A stretch of DNA of 41,010 bases from Prevotellaceae bacterium (GTDB taxonomy: Bacteria > Bacteroidota > Bacteroidia > Bacteroidales > UBA932): the NCBI GenBank assembly GCA_031278545.1, contig JAITKF010000010.1, positions 1-41,010 on the forward strand, given 5' to 3'. The notes beneath the pieces are model-generated. The model was given only the letters and a program-made list of their open reading frames with translations. It ran no database searches and was not told where the DNA came from. Below, piece after piece: positions 8,438 through 17,440 of this stretch; the stretch's first letter is position 1; every line of letters starts with the position of its first letter. Both the position numbers and the translations under genes were made by a program.

Positions 8438-8581
8438 TGTTCTCTGTGCAACCTGTCCAAAAATGTTACGTCCTGAAAAAAGTTGACAGGTTAATACTGA
8501 TTTTATTTGTTTATTTTTCATTTATCGTATATTTTATTCTTTCTATGCCACCCTGTGAACCCCCGTCAGCGTCTTAAACCC

Positions 8582-9108
8582 TTCAGCGCAAACAATACGA
8601 CGACTCCGCCGACCGTCAGCTTCCATGCCTATTGGAACGAGGCGCCCGACGGCATGCGGCACTTATTGCTTTACCAAACACTGCTCTGCCTGCGTGCATA
8701 ATCCTTACAGCGCCGACAACGACGACCCTACCGAATACGACTGCCTCTTTGCAAGCGCCCGTTGTACGTTTGAGGCTTCCAACAGCTATACGCTTACGAT
8801 GCCCGACTCAGGGAACGTTACGGTCTGTGTGCGGGTCATCAATGTCAACGGCTGTCGAGACAGCGCCTGTACGTCGTGCTACCAATATGTATGACGACAT
8901 TAGTGTGTTCGGAGCAACGCGGGAGGGTTTTTATATACTAGACAACGTGGTCAGGTTTGACGCGCAAAATTTTCAGATAGCTTATTGGAGTAATACACGC
9001 ATTGATGCCTCATCCGCAAATTGCTTTACGTACCATACTTACTTTATGAATCCACCGGCTAGCTTACATTTTAACTCTGGGTTCCCTGTACATTGCGTGA
9101 AAGACTGA
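8582..9108 (+). pseudogene. Decayed PKD-like / FISUMP-domain surface protein
   Basis: Three successive reading frames each hold part of what looks like one protein. Frame A (to about 8650) gives TVSFHAYWNEAPDG. Frame B (about 8650-8894) gives a Cys-rich Ig/PKD-like piece with SYTLTMPDSGNVTVCVRVIN. Frame C (about 8900-9108) gives GFYILDNVVRFD, then YWSNTRIDAS and the ending GFPVHCVKD. The last ending closely resembles the YWSS...GFSVRCVKD close of FISUMP (Fibrobacter succinogenes major paralogous) domains, common in Bacteroidota surface proteins. At least two frame changes and no start codon show it is broken. The left limit is uncertain. Confidence 0.6.
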
Positions 9109-9272
9109 CAGAGTCGTTATCGGCAGCGCTTCGAGGTTATTGATTATCGCCCACGGGTGTTTTGTCCGTTGAACCACAAGGAAAGGGTGAATGAGGTAAA
9201 GGGAAAGCCCATCAATAGCGTTCATTCATGATTACTGTCCGCTTGCCGCCAGCCCTAATTTCTTCCGTTCGC

Positions 9273-9304
9273 GCGTATCCATAGGCTGAATCCTACGGAT
9301 ACGC
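9273..9304. terminator. Strong hairpin 24 nt after ung
   Basis: Arms at 9273-9285 and 9292-9304 (GCGTATCCATAGG with CCTACGGATACGC) pair over 13 positions with one mismatch and a six-base loop. It lies just past the ung stop on the minus strand and may stop or stabilise that transcript. There is no T-run after it, so a classical intrinsic terminator is not proven. It could also be a repeat scar next to the pseudogene. Confidence 0.5.
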
Positions 9305-9327
9305 ACGAACCGCGAACACTTCGGCCT

Positions 9328-9999
9328 CTACGTCAACCGCCACTCGACCGGTTCCTTACCTTGTTGTTTCAACAGGGCGTTTGCCTGAGAGAAATGCCGG
9401 TTACCGAAGAAACGGGCACACGAGAACGGCGAGGGATGCGCAGATTCCAACACATAATGCCTGGCGGTATCGATCAACCCCTTTTTATGGCGGGCAAAGT
9501 TGCCCCACAGCAGGAACACCAGCCCCTGCTTCCTATCCGAGAGGATAGAAATCACGGCATCGGTAAACCTTTCCCAGCCGATTTTACTATGCGATAAAGA
9601 ATCGCCGACACATACCGTAAGCACCGCATTCAGCAGGAAGACGCCCTGCTCCGCCCATCCTTCGAGACAACCGTGGGACGGACGCGGGATACCCAAATCG
9701 GTTTCTATCTCCTTAAATATATTCTCCAGCGACGGCGGCGCTTTGACGCCCCGCGGCACCGAAAAACATAACCCGTGCGCCTGCCCGTACCCGATATACG
9801 GATCTTGCCCGAGAATTACCACCTTTACCCTATCGAAAGGCGTTTTATCGAACGCATTAAAAATACATCTCGGCGGCGGGCAAATCGTTTTCCCCGCAAG
9901 CATCTCGCCGCGCACAAAGCGGGTTATATCTGCAAAATACGGCTTATCAAACTCCTCCTGCAATACAGCCCTCCAACTCTCTTCTATCTTCACATCCAT
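9328..9999 (-). CDS. ung: Uracil-DNA glycosylase, family 1
   Basis: A 223-aa Ung, which removes uracil from DNA to start base-excision repair. Family signatures are the water-activating loop GQDPY with catalytic Asp66, GLCFSV with the base-stacking Phe, LLNAVLTV with Asn124 that reads uracil, and the loop SAHPSPFS with catalytic His188. Three positions differ from the usual family 1 sequence. The residue after QDPY is Ile69, normally His. The next loop residue is Tyr71, normally Pro. The loop that wedges into DNA reads HPSPF, normally HPSPL. The catalytic residues remain, so activity is still likely. It has its own promoter and diverges from the tRNA-Leu gene. Confidence 0.93.
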   Translation of the reverse strand: MDVKIEESWRAVLQEEFDKPYFADITRFVRGEMLAGKTICPPPRCIFNAFDKTPFDRVKVVILGQDPYIGYGQAHGLCFSVPRGVKAPPSLENIFKEIETDLGIPRPSHGCLEGWAEQGVFLLNAVLTVCVGDSLSHSKIGWERFTDAVISILSDRKQGLVFLLWGNFARHKKGLIDTARHYVLESAHPSPFSCARFFGNRHFSQANALLKQQGKEPVEWRLT

Positions 10000-10024
10000 A
10001 AAGCTATTAATTATTGATTATTGA

Positions 10025-10058
10025 ACAAAGGTAACCGTTTTTTCGATTACTCCCAAAA
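10025..10058 (-). promoter_or_regulatory. Bacteroidota-type promoter of ung
   Basis: On the minus strand, TTTTG at 10058-10054, a 20-nt spacer and TACCTTTGT at 10033-10025. The -7 box lies about 25 nt from the ung start codon. Confidence 0.8.
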
Positions 10059-10087
10059 TACCGGTTGACTATCGAGGCGCAAAACAT

Positions 10088-10159
10088 CCCCCGACGGGGG
10101 AACATTTATAGCGCGTCCCGATGCAACGAAGCATTGAGCCTCAATGCAACGATGGGACG
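10088..10159. repeat. Compact structured repeat between ung and tRNA-Leu
   Basis: It contains a perfect CCCCC-GAC-GGGGG hairpin (10088-10100). A nested structure follows: an outer stem CGTCCC/GGGACG (10114-10119 with 10154-10159) and an inner stem GCATTGAG/CTCAATGC (10131-10138 with 10140-10147). The word ATGCAACGA occurs twice, flanking the inner stem. The design suggests a dispersed intergenic repeat rather than a gene. The rest of 10034-10300 shows no open frame I would trust. Confidence 0.55.
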
Positions 10160-10301
10160 GGAAAAAGGACAAAAAACAACTGGCCACGCCTTCACTTAAT
10201 CACTCCCCCTTGCCCCGCCGCAAGCAATCACACCAAACACATCAAACACAAAAATCACCGTCCGGACACCCGCCGCAAATACGCCCCACGCTTTACCATT
10301 T

Positions 10302-10333
10302 TTGCATATTGTCTTAATTTTTCATACCTTTGC
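10302..10333 (+). promoter_or_regulatory. Bacteroidota-type promoter of tRNA-Leu
   Basis: TTG at 10302-10304, a 20-nt spacer and TACCTTTGC at 10325-10333, ending 19 nt before the tRNA. There is no terminator between the tRNA and tig, so tig may share this transcript. Confidence 0.8.
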
Positions 10334-10352
10334 ATCTCCAAAAAAGACACAT

Positions 10353-10434
10353 GCGGGCATGGCGTAAATGGTAGCCGCGCCAGACTTAGGATCTGGTGCC
10401 GTAAGGCGTGGGGGTTCGAGTCCCTTTGCCCGCA
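10353..10434 (+). tRNA. tRNA-Leu (anticodon TAG)
   Basis: An 82-nt tRNA with the long variable arm of class II leucine tRNAs. Acceptor GCGGGCA pairs with TGCCCGC. The anticodon stem is CCAGA/TCTGG with loop CTTAGGA, anticodon TAG at 10387-10389. The variable arm is TGCCGTAAGGCGT and the T arm GGTTCGAGTCC. Discriminator A; CCA is not encoded. Confidence 0.97.
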
Positions 10435-10497
10435 CAATGAATGAGCAAAAGGTCCTTGCATATGCAAGCGCATAACGTATTTTTCAACACATAGAAA

Positions 10498-11871
10498 ATG
10501 AATATATCTCAAAAAAACAAAGATAACTTGTCGGCTACCCTGACGGTAACAATCGAAAAAAACGATTACGAACAACGTGTGAAAAAAGCATTAAACGACT
10601 ACCGACGCAAAGCGGAAGTAAGAGGCTTCCGCCCCGGAATGGCGCCCATGAGCATTATCGAAAAAACATACGGTAAAACCGTGCTGATGGATGAACTAAA
10701 CAAATTGATATCAGACGGCTTATCCAAATATATAGAAGACGCCCAACTCAAAATGTTCGGGGAACCTATCCCTTCCGATACGGAACACACCACCCAGGAC
10801 TTAGACAACCAAGAGTCCTTTGAATTTGTCTTCGACATCGGACTACTGCCCACACTGACCTTTACCCTGTCGAAGGACGACACCGTACCATATTACACGA
10901 TTACCATTACGGAAGCCGAAAAAGAAGTAGAAAAACAAGCCATCTTAAAAGAATGCGGACAATTAGTCGAAGTAGAAACCGCCAACGAAAACGCCATCCT
11001 GAAAGTCGACCTTACACAAGGCGACCGGATTATTGAAGACACCCTCATTTCACTTAAAGTAATCGCCAACGTCGCGATGAAAGAACCGTTCATCGGAAAA
11101 AAAGCCGGCGACGAACTAACCGTTGACATCAAACAAACATTTACGAACAAAACCGATCTGGCGGTCTTACTCAAAGTCGATAAAAACGAACTGCCGCAAA
11201 TAGCCCCCCTATTTACAATCAAAATAAAGAAAATCGAACAACAGGTCGACGCCGAATTGAACCAGGAACTTTACGACCGCCTCTTCGGTAAAGACGTAGT
11301 AACCGAAGAAGCCGTATTTATGCAAAAGATAGAAGAGCGCTTGCAGAACAAATACATGGAAGACAGCGAACAGCGCTTCTCGGTCGACGCCTACCGGCTA
11401 TTGGAAAAAAAAGCCGCCATCACCCTGCCCGATGATTTCCTGAAACGATGGCTGAAATACACGAACAAAGACAAACTGACGACAGAAGACATTGAGGAGG
11501 GATACCACTGGCTGGCCGAAGAATACCACCGGCAAGTACTACACGCCTACATCCTGCAAAAAGAAAACATCGAAATAACGCAAGACGACATGCTCGAATA
11601 TGCCACAAGGCTAGTCACATTCCAATTCAGCATGTACGGCGTGTTCAACGCACCGGAAGAAAGCCTGATATACTACGTGAACCGCCTTCTGGCCAACGAA
11701 AAAGAACGTAAGCGCATAAACAACTTCATCGAACGCGACAAAATCGTAGCCTACGTCAAAACGGCAGTAACATTAGACGAACGGAGCATTACCAGCGAAG
11801 CGTTGCAGGCGCTGTATGAACAGGAAGAACAACAAAAACAACAAGCACACGACCGGCCAAAAGCGGAATAA
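10498..11871 (+). CDS. tig: Trigger factor, ribosome-associated chaperone
   Basis: A 457-aa trigger factor, which binds the ribosome exit tunnel and shields nascent chains. The ribosome-docking motif GFRPG is at 43-47, in an N-terminal domain (1-120) of the family form. A middle region (about 150-245) corresponds to the PPIase domain but is divergent, as is common in Bacteroidota. A long helical C-terminal domain ends in a Gln-rich tail. It lies 42 nt before clpP in the common tig-clpP-clpX order, which couples folding to proteolysis. Confidence 0.94.
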   Translation: MNISQKNKDNLSATLTVTIEKNDYEQRVKKALNDYRRKAEVRGFRPGMAPMSIIEKTYGKTVLMDELNKLISDGLSKYIEDAQLKMFGEPIPSDTEHTTQDLDNQESFEFVFDIGLLPTLTFTLSKDDTVPYYTITITEAEKEVEKQAILKECGQLVEVETANENAILKVDLTQGDRIIEDTLISLKVIANVAMKEPFIGKKAGDELTVDIKQTFTNKTDLAVLLKVDKNELPQIAPLFTIKIKKIEQQVDAELNQELYDRLFGKDVVTEEAVFMQKIEERLQNKYMEDSEQRFSVDAYRLLEKKAAITLPDDFLKRWLKYTNKDKLTTEDIEEGYHWLAEEYHRQVLHAYILQKENIEITQDDMLEYATRLVTFQFSMYGVFNAPEESLIYYVNRLLANEKERKRINNFIERDKIVAYVKTAVTLDERSITSEALQALYEQEEQQKQQAHDRPKAE

Positions 11872-11913
11872 CCGTCTTTAACCGGCATTTTTATACCATA
11901 CATTATTCATACT

Positions 11914-12591
11914 ATGGACTCCAAAGAATTCCAAAAATATGCCACCGGGCATTTAGGCCTAAGCAGTCTGGCCTTACACCGTTACGGCGCTGTTTACAGC
12001 GGGTATATTAACCCAACAATCATCGAAGAGCGGCAATTGAATGTAGCGTCGATGGATGTATTCTCACGATTGATGATGGAACGTATCGTATTCCTCGGCG
12101 TACCCATTACAGACGATGCCGCCAATATTATCCAAGCGCAACTGCTGTTCCTCGAATCGACCGATGCACATAAGGACATCTTGATATACATCAACAGTCC
12201 GGGCGGGTCGGTATATGCGGGACTGGGTATTTACGACACCATGCAACTCATCAACCCGCCGGTAGCTACCGTTTGTACCGGCATAGCCGCGTCAATGAGC
12301 GCAATATTGCTGACGGCGGGATACAAAGGGAAACGTTCGATACTACCGCATTCCCGCGTCCTGATCCACCAGCCGATGGGCGGCGCCGAAGGACAAGCAT
12401 CGGATATTGAAATTATCGCCCGTGAAATCATAAAAACAAAACGCGAGCTGTACGAAATCCTGGCATTCCATACCGGTAAACCATACGAAGAAATCGAAAA
12501 AGACGCCGACCGCGATTACTGGATGAATGCAGAAGAAGCACAAGCCTACGGTATGGTGGACGAAATAATGAAAAATGGCAACAAACAATAA
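11914..12591 (+). CDS. clpP: ATP-dependent Clp protease proteolytic subunit
   Basis: A 225-aa ClpP. The catalytic triad is visible: Ser127 in GIAASMSA, His152 in RVLIHQPMGG and Asp201 in ADRDYWM. Substrate-binding SPGGSVYAGLGIYDTM is at 95-110. Fourteen copies form the chamber fed by ClpX, encoded directly downstream. The serine context AASMS is slightly unusual, as most family members have AASMG or AASAA. The start gives the normal family length with a short propeptide-like N-terminus. Confidence 0.96.
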   Translation: MDSKEFQKYATGHLGLSSLALHRYGAVYSGYINPTIIEERQLNVASMDVFSRLMMERIVFLGVPITDDAANIIQAQLLFLESTDAHKDILIYINSPGGSVYAGLGIYDTMQLINPPVATVCTGIAASMSAILLTAGYKGKRSILPHSRVLIHQPMGGAEGQASDIEIIAREIIKTKRELYEILAFHTGKPYEEIEKDADRDYWMNAEEAQAYGMVDEIMKNGNKQ

Positions 12592-13810
12592 ATCCCCTCA
12601 TCATTCTGCACGCTGTTCGTTTTGCCAGCGTCCCGAGTACGAAGTGAACATGTTGATTCACGGAGAACATGCCGCTATTTGCGACGAATGCTCCATCCGC
12701 GCCATGGATTACGTGAAGGAACTCCAACACAGCAAAAGCGTGGCCAGACTGTCGCAGGCAACGGTATTAAAACCACAGGAAATAAAAGCGTTTTTAGACC
12801 AGTATGTCATCGGACAGGACGAAGCGAAGAAGTTCCTGTCCGTCGCGGTGTACAATCATTACAAGCGTATCCAACTGCCAAAAGAAAAAAAAATTGACAT
12901 CGAGAAATCGAATATCCTGTTAGTAGGCGAAACCGGTACGGGTAAAACCCTACTGGCTTCTACAATTGCCCGCATTCTGCATGTCCCTTTTGCCATTGTC
13001 GATGCGACCGTCCTGACCGAGGCAGGATATGTGGGCGAAGACGTCGAAAGCATCCTTTCACGTTTGCTGCAGGCCGCTGACGGGAATGTGCCACTGGCCG
13101 AAAAAGGTATTGTATTTATTGACGAACTGGATAAAATCTCGCGAAAAAGCGATAACCCGTCCATTACTCGCGATGTATCGGGCGAGGGCGTACAGCAGGC
13201 GATGCTGAAATTGTTAGAAGGATCGGTAGTCAACGTGCCGCCGCAAGGAGGACGCAAGCATCCCGAACAGAAAATGATTCCCGTAGACACTAAAAACATC
13301 TTGTTCATATGCGGCGGCGCGTTCGAAGGCATCGAACGGATTATCGCGCAACGCCTCAATACAAACATGATCGGATATGGCTCCGTGCAGAAACATGCCC
13401 ATATCGACCGTAATAATTTGCTGCAATATATCGGCCCTGCCGATATGCGTAAATACGGGCTGATACCTGAAATCATCGGTCGTCTACCTATTATTACCTA
13501 CCTTGAACCGCTCGACCGTAAAGCCCTACGCGCTATATTGACCGAGCCGAAGAACGCTATTATCAAGCAATACATCTATCTTTTTTCCTTAGACGGTATC
13601 GAACTTACGTTCGACAATGATGTGTTGGAATACATTGTCGACAAAGCGATAGAATACAAGTTAGGGGCGCGCGGATTGCGTTCAATCTGTGAAATTATTA
13701 TCATTGACGCGATGTACGACCTTCCGTCGGATAAGAAAACGAGCTTCCGTGTAACAAAAGAATATGCCGAAATGAAGTTGCAAAGTACGGAGAAGCTGAA
13801 GGCGTCGTAA
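12575..13810 (+). CDS. clpX: ATP-dependent Clp protease ATP-binding subunit ClpX
   Basis: A 411-aa AAA+ unfoldase that delivers substrates to ClpP. The N-terminal zinc domain has Cys14, Cys17, Cys36 and Cys39. Walker A GETGTGKT is at 118-125, Walker B IVFIDELDK near 190, and sensor 2 LGARGLRSI lies near the C-terminus. Its ATG lies inside the last codons of clpP (17-nt overlap), so translation is probably coupled. The last bases of the gene belong to a sequence also found at 28375. Confidence 0.97.
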   Translation: MATNNKSPHHSARCSFCQRPEYEVNMLIHGEHAAICDECSIRAMDYVKELQHSKSVARLSQATVLKPQEIKAFLDQYVIGQDEAKKFLSVAVYNHYKRIQLPKEKKIDIEKSNILLVGETGTGKTLLASTIARILHVPFAIVDATVLTEAGYVGEDVESILSRLLQAADGNVPLAEKGIVFIDELDKISRKSDNPSITRDVSGEGVQQAMLKLLEGSVVNVPPQGGRKHPEQKMIPVDTKNILFICGGAFEGIERIIAQRLNTNMIGYGSVQKHAHIDRNNLLQYIGPADMRKYGLIPEIIGRLPIITYLEPLDRKALRAILTEPKNAIIKQYIYLFSLDGIELTFDNDVLEYIVDKAIEYKLGARGLRSICEIIIIDAMYDLPSDKKTSFRVTKEYAEMKLQSTEKLKAS

Positions 13811-13841
13811 GGAGACTCATTCCTCTTTGCCTTCTAAGAAC
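13801..13841. repeat. Left-edge copy of a PUL-flanking duplication
   Basis: This 41-bp stretch spans the clpX stop and the stop of the converging sugar permease gene. It matches 28375-28414 with about four differences, one a single-base gap. The second copy sits just beyond the PUL regulator gene. Confidence 0.8.
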
Positions 13842-14991
13842 GACGACCCTGAACACGATAAGAGCACCACAACAAGTATCCTACGCAACCCAAAATAACC
13901 ACCAGCGAGCCGGTCTGTGTACCCATCCGGACGGTAAGCCAGCCCATGAGCGGAGGAATAACGGCGCCGCCCGATACACCCATAATCATCAATCCCGATA
14001 TTTCGTTCGCTTTAGCTGGAATTCGTTGTAGCGCCGCCGAAAAGAGGATAGGGAACACATTGGCAATAGCTAATCCCATCAGTGCAATAGCCGCCAGAAT
14101 ATGCGGTAAACCATGCGCCAGGAAGATTAAATCCAGCATCGTCAGGACGGCAATGACCATGCTGCCGATAAAAAACGGGCGTGGCGGATAGCCGGCCAAC
14201 AGGAATGCCCCCGTAAATGTGCCGATGGTGCGGAAAAGGAAATAGACACTCGTGCCCCATCCGGCTTCCGCAAGGGACAGGGAGCAGCGTTCCATCAGTA
14301 TTTTGGGCGCGGCAGTGTTCAGCCCGACATCTACCCCGACAACGACGACGATGCCAAGAAAAAACAACCGTATTGTGTGATCTCGAAGCAGCCCGAAGGC
14401 CGAGACGAACGAGACGGTTTTACTACCGGCTTGTGTTTCGTCGATGGATGTACTCATCAGCCACAACGTGGACAGCAGCGTGATGACGGCGAAAACCGGA
14501 AACATATAATGCCAGCTGTCCAGCGTGACGGATGCCCAGCCGGCAATCAACGGGCCACAAAATGACGATACAGCTTTAATAAACTGTCCGGCCGTAAGGC
14601 TACCGGTCCATTTATCGCTTCTCACAACATTGGTCAGCAATGGATTCAGCGATACTTGTAATACTGTATTGCCAATGCCCAGTAAGGCAAACGAAAGGTA
14701 GCAAAGCGCCGCATGTCCGGGAACGCTTCCCAACAGCAAGGCTGCTAAAGTGATGAACATACTCGATAGTACGGTTTTCTTTCGTCCCAGCCTGTTCATC
14801 CATACGCCAACAGGTACGGCAAATACCAGAAACCAGAGGAAGACCATCGAGGGCAAAAAACCGGCCACCGGTTCGCTCAAAGCGTATTCTTTTTCGGCGT
14901 AGCTGGTGGCAATTCCAACCAGATCGCAAAAGCCCATAACAAAAAAGCCGAACAGCACCGGCGCTATTTTTGATTTAATATGTTTTATCAT
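13834..14991 (-). CDS. Sugar permease, FHS (fucose/glucose:H+ symporter-like) MFS family
   Basis: A 385-aa MFS protein with about 12 membrane segments. The first loop carries VPVGVWMNRLGRKK (about 59-72), and the N-terminal GFFVMGFCDLVGIATSY resembles the FucP-like FHS symporters of Bacteroidota. It is the last gene of the PUL operon, 76 nt after the GH92 gene. It most likely brings mannose, released in the periplasm, across the inner membrane with protons. The substrate is inferred from the neighbours only. It converges on clpX with 23 nt between stops. Confidence 0.83.
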   Translation of the reverse strand: MIKHIKSKIAPVLFGFFVMGFCDLVGIATSYAEKEYALSEPVAGFLPSMVFLWFLVFAVPVGVWMNRLGRKKTVLSSMFITLAALLLGSVPGHAALCYLSFALLGIGNTVLQVSLNPLLTNVVRSDKWTGSLTAGQFIKAVSSFCGPLIAGWASVTLDSWHYMFPVFAVITLLSTLWLMSTSIDETQAGSKTVSFVSAFGLLRDHTIRLFFLGIVVVVGVDVGLNTAAPKILMERCSLSLAEAGWGTSVYFLFRTIGTFTGAFLLAGYPPRPFFIGSMVIAVLTMLDLIFLAHGLPHILAAIALMGLAIANVFPILFSAALQRIPAKANEISGLMIMGVSGGAVIPPLMGWLTVRMGTQTGSLVVILGCVGYLLWCSYRVQGRRS

Positions 14992-15067
14992 AACCGTTAA
15001 AAAATGTCTTACGTTCCCTATTTCTTTACTGTTACCTGTCTGTTTGCTCCTTTTCCGTTCTTTTCAC

Positions 15068-17437
15068 CTATTTGGAATAGAAAGGACTTACAGCAGCGCC
15101 CCAATTCGGATTCGGTTCCTTTCCCATCGTTAATTTCAGGACTCCGCCCTTGTAAAAGTCATCGCGGAAGAACCAGCAGTTGTCGAGGGGCTGTCCGTTT
15201 AGTGTAGCCGATTGTACATATAGGGCTTCTGCACTGTTGCCTTCCGTTTCGATGACAAACCGGTTGCCAGTAGCGTTCATCGGGTTTAACTGTATTTCTA
15301 TCCGGTCGAATAGCGGGCTACCGATTTGAAATGTAGCCGGAGCGCTGGCTCCACCCTGCACGTCGAATAGTCCCAGCGCGGCCATCACATACCATGCGCC
15401 GAGCTGTCCCTGGTCCTCGTCCTGCCCGTAGCCATATCCATGTTCGCCGTCGGTTCCGTAAAATTCAGTACAGATTAACCGCGTCCACTTTTGCGTCAGG
15501 GAGGGCTTGCCGGAGAAATTAAAGAGCCATGCGATATGCAGGTTTGGCTGGTTTCCGTGGTTATATGGGCTTTCGATGCCGGCAAAGGCGTGTACGGTTC
15601 TGCCGCCTCCGAAAATGTTCTTGCGAGCGGTGAGGAAGGTCGAGTCCAGTCGGCTGTTAAACGTCTCACGACCGATTCTGGCAATTAAGGCGTCAGGGTC
15701 GCCGGGGACAAAGCAGGTATACTGTATTGCATTGCCTTCTTGAAATCCCCGCCATGACTCGAACGGGTTAAAGCGGTCGATAAACTGTCCGTCGGCTAAG
15801 CGCGGGCGGATGAATTTTGTGCTATCGTCGAACAGCCATTTCCATCCTTGCGAGAGCCATGCCAGTTGCCGGTACTCGTCGACCTTGCCAAGTTGCCGCG
15901 CCCATTGCGCCATGGCGTATGCGCTGAAGCTGTACTCCAGCGTATGTGAGGCTGCGAACGAAGATCCGTCGGCATGCGAACCGAAAGATACCGAGTTGTT
16001 GTATGGCGCGTATCCGAGCCGGATAAATTGCCCGACGTCCATTTTTCCCGCTCCTTCGGGACGTCCGGCATAGGCTGTTTCGTTTTTAAGCGCCGCACGC
16101 CAGGCTGTTTCGACGTCGTAGCCCCGAATACCGCTATTGTAGGCTCCAGCAAATACGACACTCATCATATTTGTACCTACGCCCGATACATATTTGCTGG
16201 AGGCAATGCCGTCGCCCAACCATCCAGTATCGTTGTAGACCAACAACTGGCTGTTGATAAAATCAGCATAGTATTCGGGGTAGGCCATAGCCCAGAGCAG
16301 GGTCAGGTTCCAGTAGGTGCCCCAGACGGCGTCAGTATTGTAGTGGTTAAAGCGGGGCTTCCCATTGGCGTCTGTGGGGATTTGGCCTGTGTCGCCGTTG
16401 TTTTTCGGGTATGCGCCATTGATGTCGCTGGCCAGTCCGCGCCCCAATAAGGCGTGGTAAAGGCCGGTATAGAATTTTATCCTGTCGGCTTCCGAACCGC
16501 CTTTGACCGTAATCCGGCTAAGGTAGTCGTTCCATTTGTTGGTGGCATATTGCTTTGCCTGTGCAAAATTAAGCGTTGCGGCTTCGGCTTCCAGATTGCG
16601 TTTTGCATTTTCGACGGATGTATAAGAAAGTCCTATTTTGACTTCGACCGTTTCGTTTTCTGCGGTTTGGAAGGTCAGTACTGCACCGGCTCCGACGCCC
16701 CGTTTTTCCGGTTCGGATGTATGGGTTTCGCCGCGCACAAACGTGCCGGTTTCAGCGGCCTGTTTATTGGTAACCGCATAAAAATACATGGAGACGGTAG
16801 CGCCCTGCTGGTATTTTTTTACGTATTCGGGTTCGGTAACTACGTAGCCTTCGACGGTGTTACCGCCGGTGATTTTTACCCATGCGTCGCGTACCGCACC
16901 GCTTTCGCCCAATTGATTGCCGACGTCGAAGAGGATGTGAGACTGTCCGGAGGCGGGAAAAGTATAACGCTGGAACCCGACACGGTCGGTGGCCGTCAGT
17001 TCCGCTTTGATTCCATAGTCTTTCAACCAAACCGAATAGTATCCGGCCGTTGCGTATTCATCTTTTTTGTTGAAAAACGATCGGTATCCGCCATCTGCGC
17101 TGTCTATTTTGCCGGGCGTTGTGCGTACTGTGCCGACGGTCGGCATAAGCATAATACCGCCTATCTGAAATTCGTGGAAGCAGGGGAATCCTTCGATAGA
17201 AGCGTGATGGTCGTTGTAGCCTACGGCTTCCCATCCGGATGCGTTGCCATAGCTGCCGTCGGTCGAGGCGCCCAATTTGGCCATTCCGAATGGTGTAGCG
17301 GCCGGCGTATAAAAGAACCAGCGGCTATGTACCGTTCCTATATTTGGATTTACGTAGTCGACCGGCTGTTTTCCGGGCATACAGGCTGCCAGGCTAGCGG
17401 TCGCCAATAGCCAGAGGAACATTATTTTTCGTTTCAT
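15068..17437 (-). CDS. GH92 family exo-alpha-mannosidase, lipoprotein
   Basis: A 789-aa glycoside hydrolase. The signal peptide ends in lipobox SLAAC (Cys19). It has the two-part GH92 layout: an N-terminal beta-sandwich with VDYVNPNIGT, GFPCFHEFQIGG and YRSFFNKKDEYATAGYYSV, then an (alpha/alpha)6 domain with FYTGLYHALLGRGLASD, NDTGWLGDG and GQDEDQGQLGAWYVMAALG. The last is the conserved acidic catalytic-site region. GH92 enzymes are calcium-dependent and remove terminal alpha-mannose from N-glycans or yeast mannan. Linkage preference cannot be read by eye. It follows GH76 after 3 nt. A fragment of a second copy lies at 28417-28472. Confidence 0.92.
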   Translation of the reverse strand: MKRKIMFLWLLATASLAACMPGKQPVDYVNPNIGTVHSRWFFYTPAATPFGMAKLGASTDGSYGNASGWEAVGYNDHHASIEGFPCFHEFQIGGIMLMPTVGTVRTTPGKIDSADGGYRSFFNKKDEYATAGYYSVWLKDYGIKAELTATDRVGFQRYTFPASGQSHILFDVGNQLGESGAVRDAWVKITGGNTVEGYVVTEPEYVKKYQQGATVSMYFYAVTNKQAAETGTFVRGETHTSEPEKRGVGAGAVLTFQTAENETVEVKIGLSYTSVENAKRNLEAEAATLNFAQAKQYATNKWNDYLSRITVKGGSEADRIKFYTGLYHALLGRGLASDINGAYPKNNGDTGQIPTDANGKPRFNHYNTDAVWGTYWNLTLLWAMAYPEYYADFINSQLLVYNDTGWLGDGIASSKYVSGVGTNMMSVVFAGAYNSGIRGYDVETAWRAALKNETAYAGRPEGAGKMDVGQFIRLGYAPYNNSVSFGSHADGSSFAASHTLEYSFSAYAMAQWARQLGKVDEYRQLAWLSQGWKWLFDDSTKFIRPRLADGQFIDRFNPFESWRGFQEGNAIQYTCFVPGDPDALIARIGRETFNSRLDSTFLTARKNIFGGGRTVHAFAGIESPYNHGNQPNLHIAWLFNFSGKPSLTQKWTRLICTEFYGTDGEHGYGYGQDEDQGQLGAWYVMAALGLFDVQGGASAPATFQIGSPLFDRIEIQLNPMNATGNRFVIETEGNSAEALYVQSATLNGQPLDNCWFFRDDFYKGGVLKLTMGKEPNPNWGAAVSPFYSK

Positions 17438-17440
17438 GAT

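Larger units (their letters stand above)
8262..8581. other. rho leader and upstream non-coding stretch
   Basis: The segment between the rho start and its promoter forms a leader of about 100 nt. It holds a small minus-strand hairpin, AACGG/CCGTT, near 8290-8304 with no T-run. Beyond the promoter the sequence is AT-rich and carries a CTCTGTG-type repeat at 8423-8437. I see no gene before the pseudogene at 8582. Confidence 0.45.

Noticed and set aside
13811-13833. Possible terminator between clpX and the permease gene
   Set aside because: The 23-nt gap has no stable stem with a T-run; the sequence is better described as the flanking duplication.
16454-17410. 318-codon plus-strand frame opposite GH92
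   Set aside because: It lies entirely within a clear GH92 gene and has no domain features; high GC at third positions keeps the antisense open.
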